Below the pieces are notes generated by a model. The model made no database searches. It was not told the origin of the DNA and saw only the letters and a program-made list of their open reading frames with translations. A stretch of 5,194 nt of DNA, taken from CAZVFX01 sp964626565. Its GTDB lineage: Bacteria; Myxococcota_A; UBA9042; CAIXZC01. The first letter of the stretch is position 1, and the number at the start of each line of letters is the position of its first letter. The position numbers were made by a program, and so were the translations under genes. This document shows positions 4,645-5,194 of the stretch, in pieces. The stretch spans positions 1 to 5,194 of the forward strand of contig CAZVFX010000249.1 in NCBI GenBank assembly GCA_964626565.1, written 5' to 3'.

Positions 4645-5194
4645 ATGAAGAACGGTTCGCCCTCAGCCCCTGAAACCAACGAAATCCTGGAAAAGGGCTC
4701 CCCGGAGACCATGGATGTGCGGCTGCTCAAAACCCTGCCTGTCTCGGTGAAACCCAACCCCCTGGTCCGGCGGCTGGCCGCACTTCTAGCCCCCGGTTTC
4801 TACCTCGACGTAGGCAACGTGTGCAATCAGTTCTGCCTCTACTGTGCGGTGCCCAGGGACGAGATGTACCGCACCACCGCCGGAGATGCAGTGGTGCTCG
4901 CCCGGAATGCCGTTGAGTCGGGCTGGGAAACCTGCGTACTTATTGGCGGTGAGCCCACCATCTGGCCTCACCTGATCCCGGTACTCAAACGTGTCCGCGA
5001 ACTGGGCGTCAAGAGAGTGATCCTCACCACTAACGGCCTCATGCTCGCCTACCCCGACTCCCTCGCCGAACTGGAGAAGCTGGGTATGGCCGTGGTAGGG
5101 CTTTCATTCGACGACTTCGACCCGGACAACCAGGCTCTGCTCACCGATCGCCCCGACAACCCAGAGTTGATAGCCAAGGCTGTAGCCAACCTTC
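4645..5194 (+). CDS. Radical SAM enzyme, N-terminal part (runs off the window), substrate unknown
   Basis: Radical SAM enzymes use a [4Fe-4S] cluster to split S-adenosylmethionine and start radical chemistry. Of this gene 183 residues are visible. The cluster motif is C60-NQF-C64-LY-C67 in 'VGNVCNQFCLYCAVPR', the canonical CX3CX2C. 'GGEPT' at 101-105 is the SAM-binding GGE motif, and 'VILTTNGLM' (125-133) is the usual third strand. About 50 residues precede the core, with a polar, probably flexible start. The frame is open to the window edge. An in-frame ATG at 4597 would add 16 residues but overlaps the candidate promoter. The gene diverges from the Cys-rich lipoprotein gene across 179 bp. 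The C-terminal half, which would show a SPASM or other auxiliary domain, is not in view, so the subfamily cannot be named. The similarity is to the MoaA/PqqE-like superfamily fold in general. Confidence 0.88.
   Translation, partial: MKNGSPSAPETNEILEKGSPETMDVRLLKTLPVSVKPNPLVRRLAALLAPGFYLDVGNVCNQFCLYCAVPRDEMYRTTAGDAVVLARNAVESGWETCVLIGGEPTIWPHLIPVLKRVRELGVKRVILTTNGLMLAYPDSLAELEKLGMAVVGLSFDDFDPDNQALLTDRPDNPELIAKAVANL

Noticed and set aside
4548..4757. 69-residue minus-strand frame across the start of the radical SAM gene
   Set aside because: It overlaps the promoter region and the supported radical SAM start and has no motif; most likely chance.
1..5194. Search for CRISPR arrays, tRNA genes, insertion sequences or defence genes
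   Set aside because: I saw no spaced direct repeats, no tRNA cloverleaf segments, no transposase motifs and no recognisable defence proteins.

Overview
The window is GC-rich (about 60% by eye) and densely packed with bacterial genes. It contains one scaffold gap of exactly 100 Ns (1633-1732), so it probably comes from a draft or metagenome-assembled genome. The large acidic, cysteine-rich lipoprotein built from repeated modules resembles proteins common in Myxococcota, Bradymonadota and other former deltaproteobacteria. That placement is an inference from protein style and is weak. I see no mobile element, CRISPR array, tRNA or rRNA.

Layout. (1) Positions 1-1752, minus strand, hold a tightly overlapping operon transcribed tnaA -> surE -> apt. 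It encodes tryptophanase (interrupted by the gap, GTG start at 1752), the 5'-nucleotidase SurE, and the first 47 residues of adenine phosphoribosyltransferase. Stops and starts overlap by 4 and 7 nt. (2) Positions 1753-1871 are a short divergent promoter region with two small inverted repeats. (3) Positions 1872-3469, plus strand, hold a PseC-like sugar-nucleotide aminotransferase of the DegT family followed by a compact RNase HI. The two are joined by a GTGA stop/start overlap. (4) Positions 3473-4465, minus strand, hold a 330-residue lipoprotein with 39 cysteines, arranged as two 8-Cys modules and two 69-residue 10-Cys modules. It converges on the RNase H gene with only 3 nt between the stops. 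(5) Positions 4466-4644 are an AT-richer divergent intergenic region with promoter candidates on both strands and a 10-bp inverted repeat. (6) From 4645 to the window edge, plus strand, lies the N-terminal 183 residues of a radical SAM enzyme of unknown substrate.

How the genes may work together. SurE (nucleotide -> nucleoside + phosphate) and Apt (adenine + PRPP -> AMP) both belong to purine turnover. Their translational coupling to a tryptophan-degrading enzyme that makes indole, pyruvate and ammonia is unusual, and its meaning is not shown by the sequence. The PseC-like enzyme suggests amino-sugar synthesis for a surface glycan, but no other genes of that pathway are in view. The lipoprotein and the radical SAM gene share a divergent control region and could be co-regulated. 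I found no feature here that by itself proves a new system. The best leads are the duplicated Cys-module lipoprotein with its divergent radical SAM neighbour, and the tnaA-surE-apt coupling.
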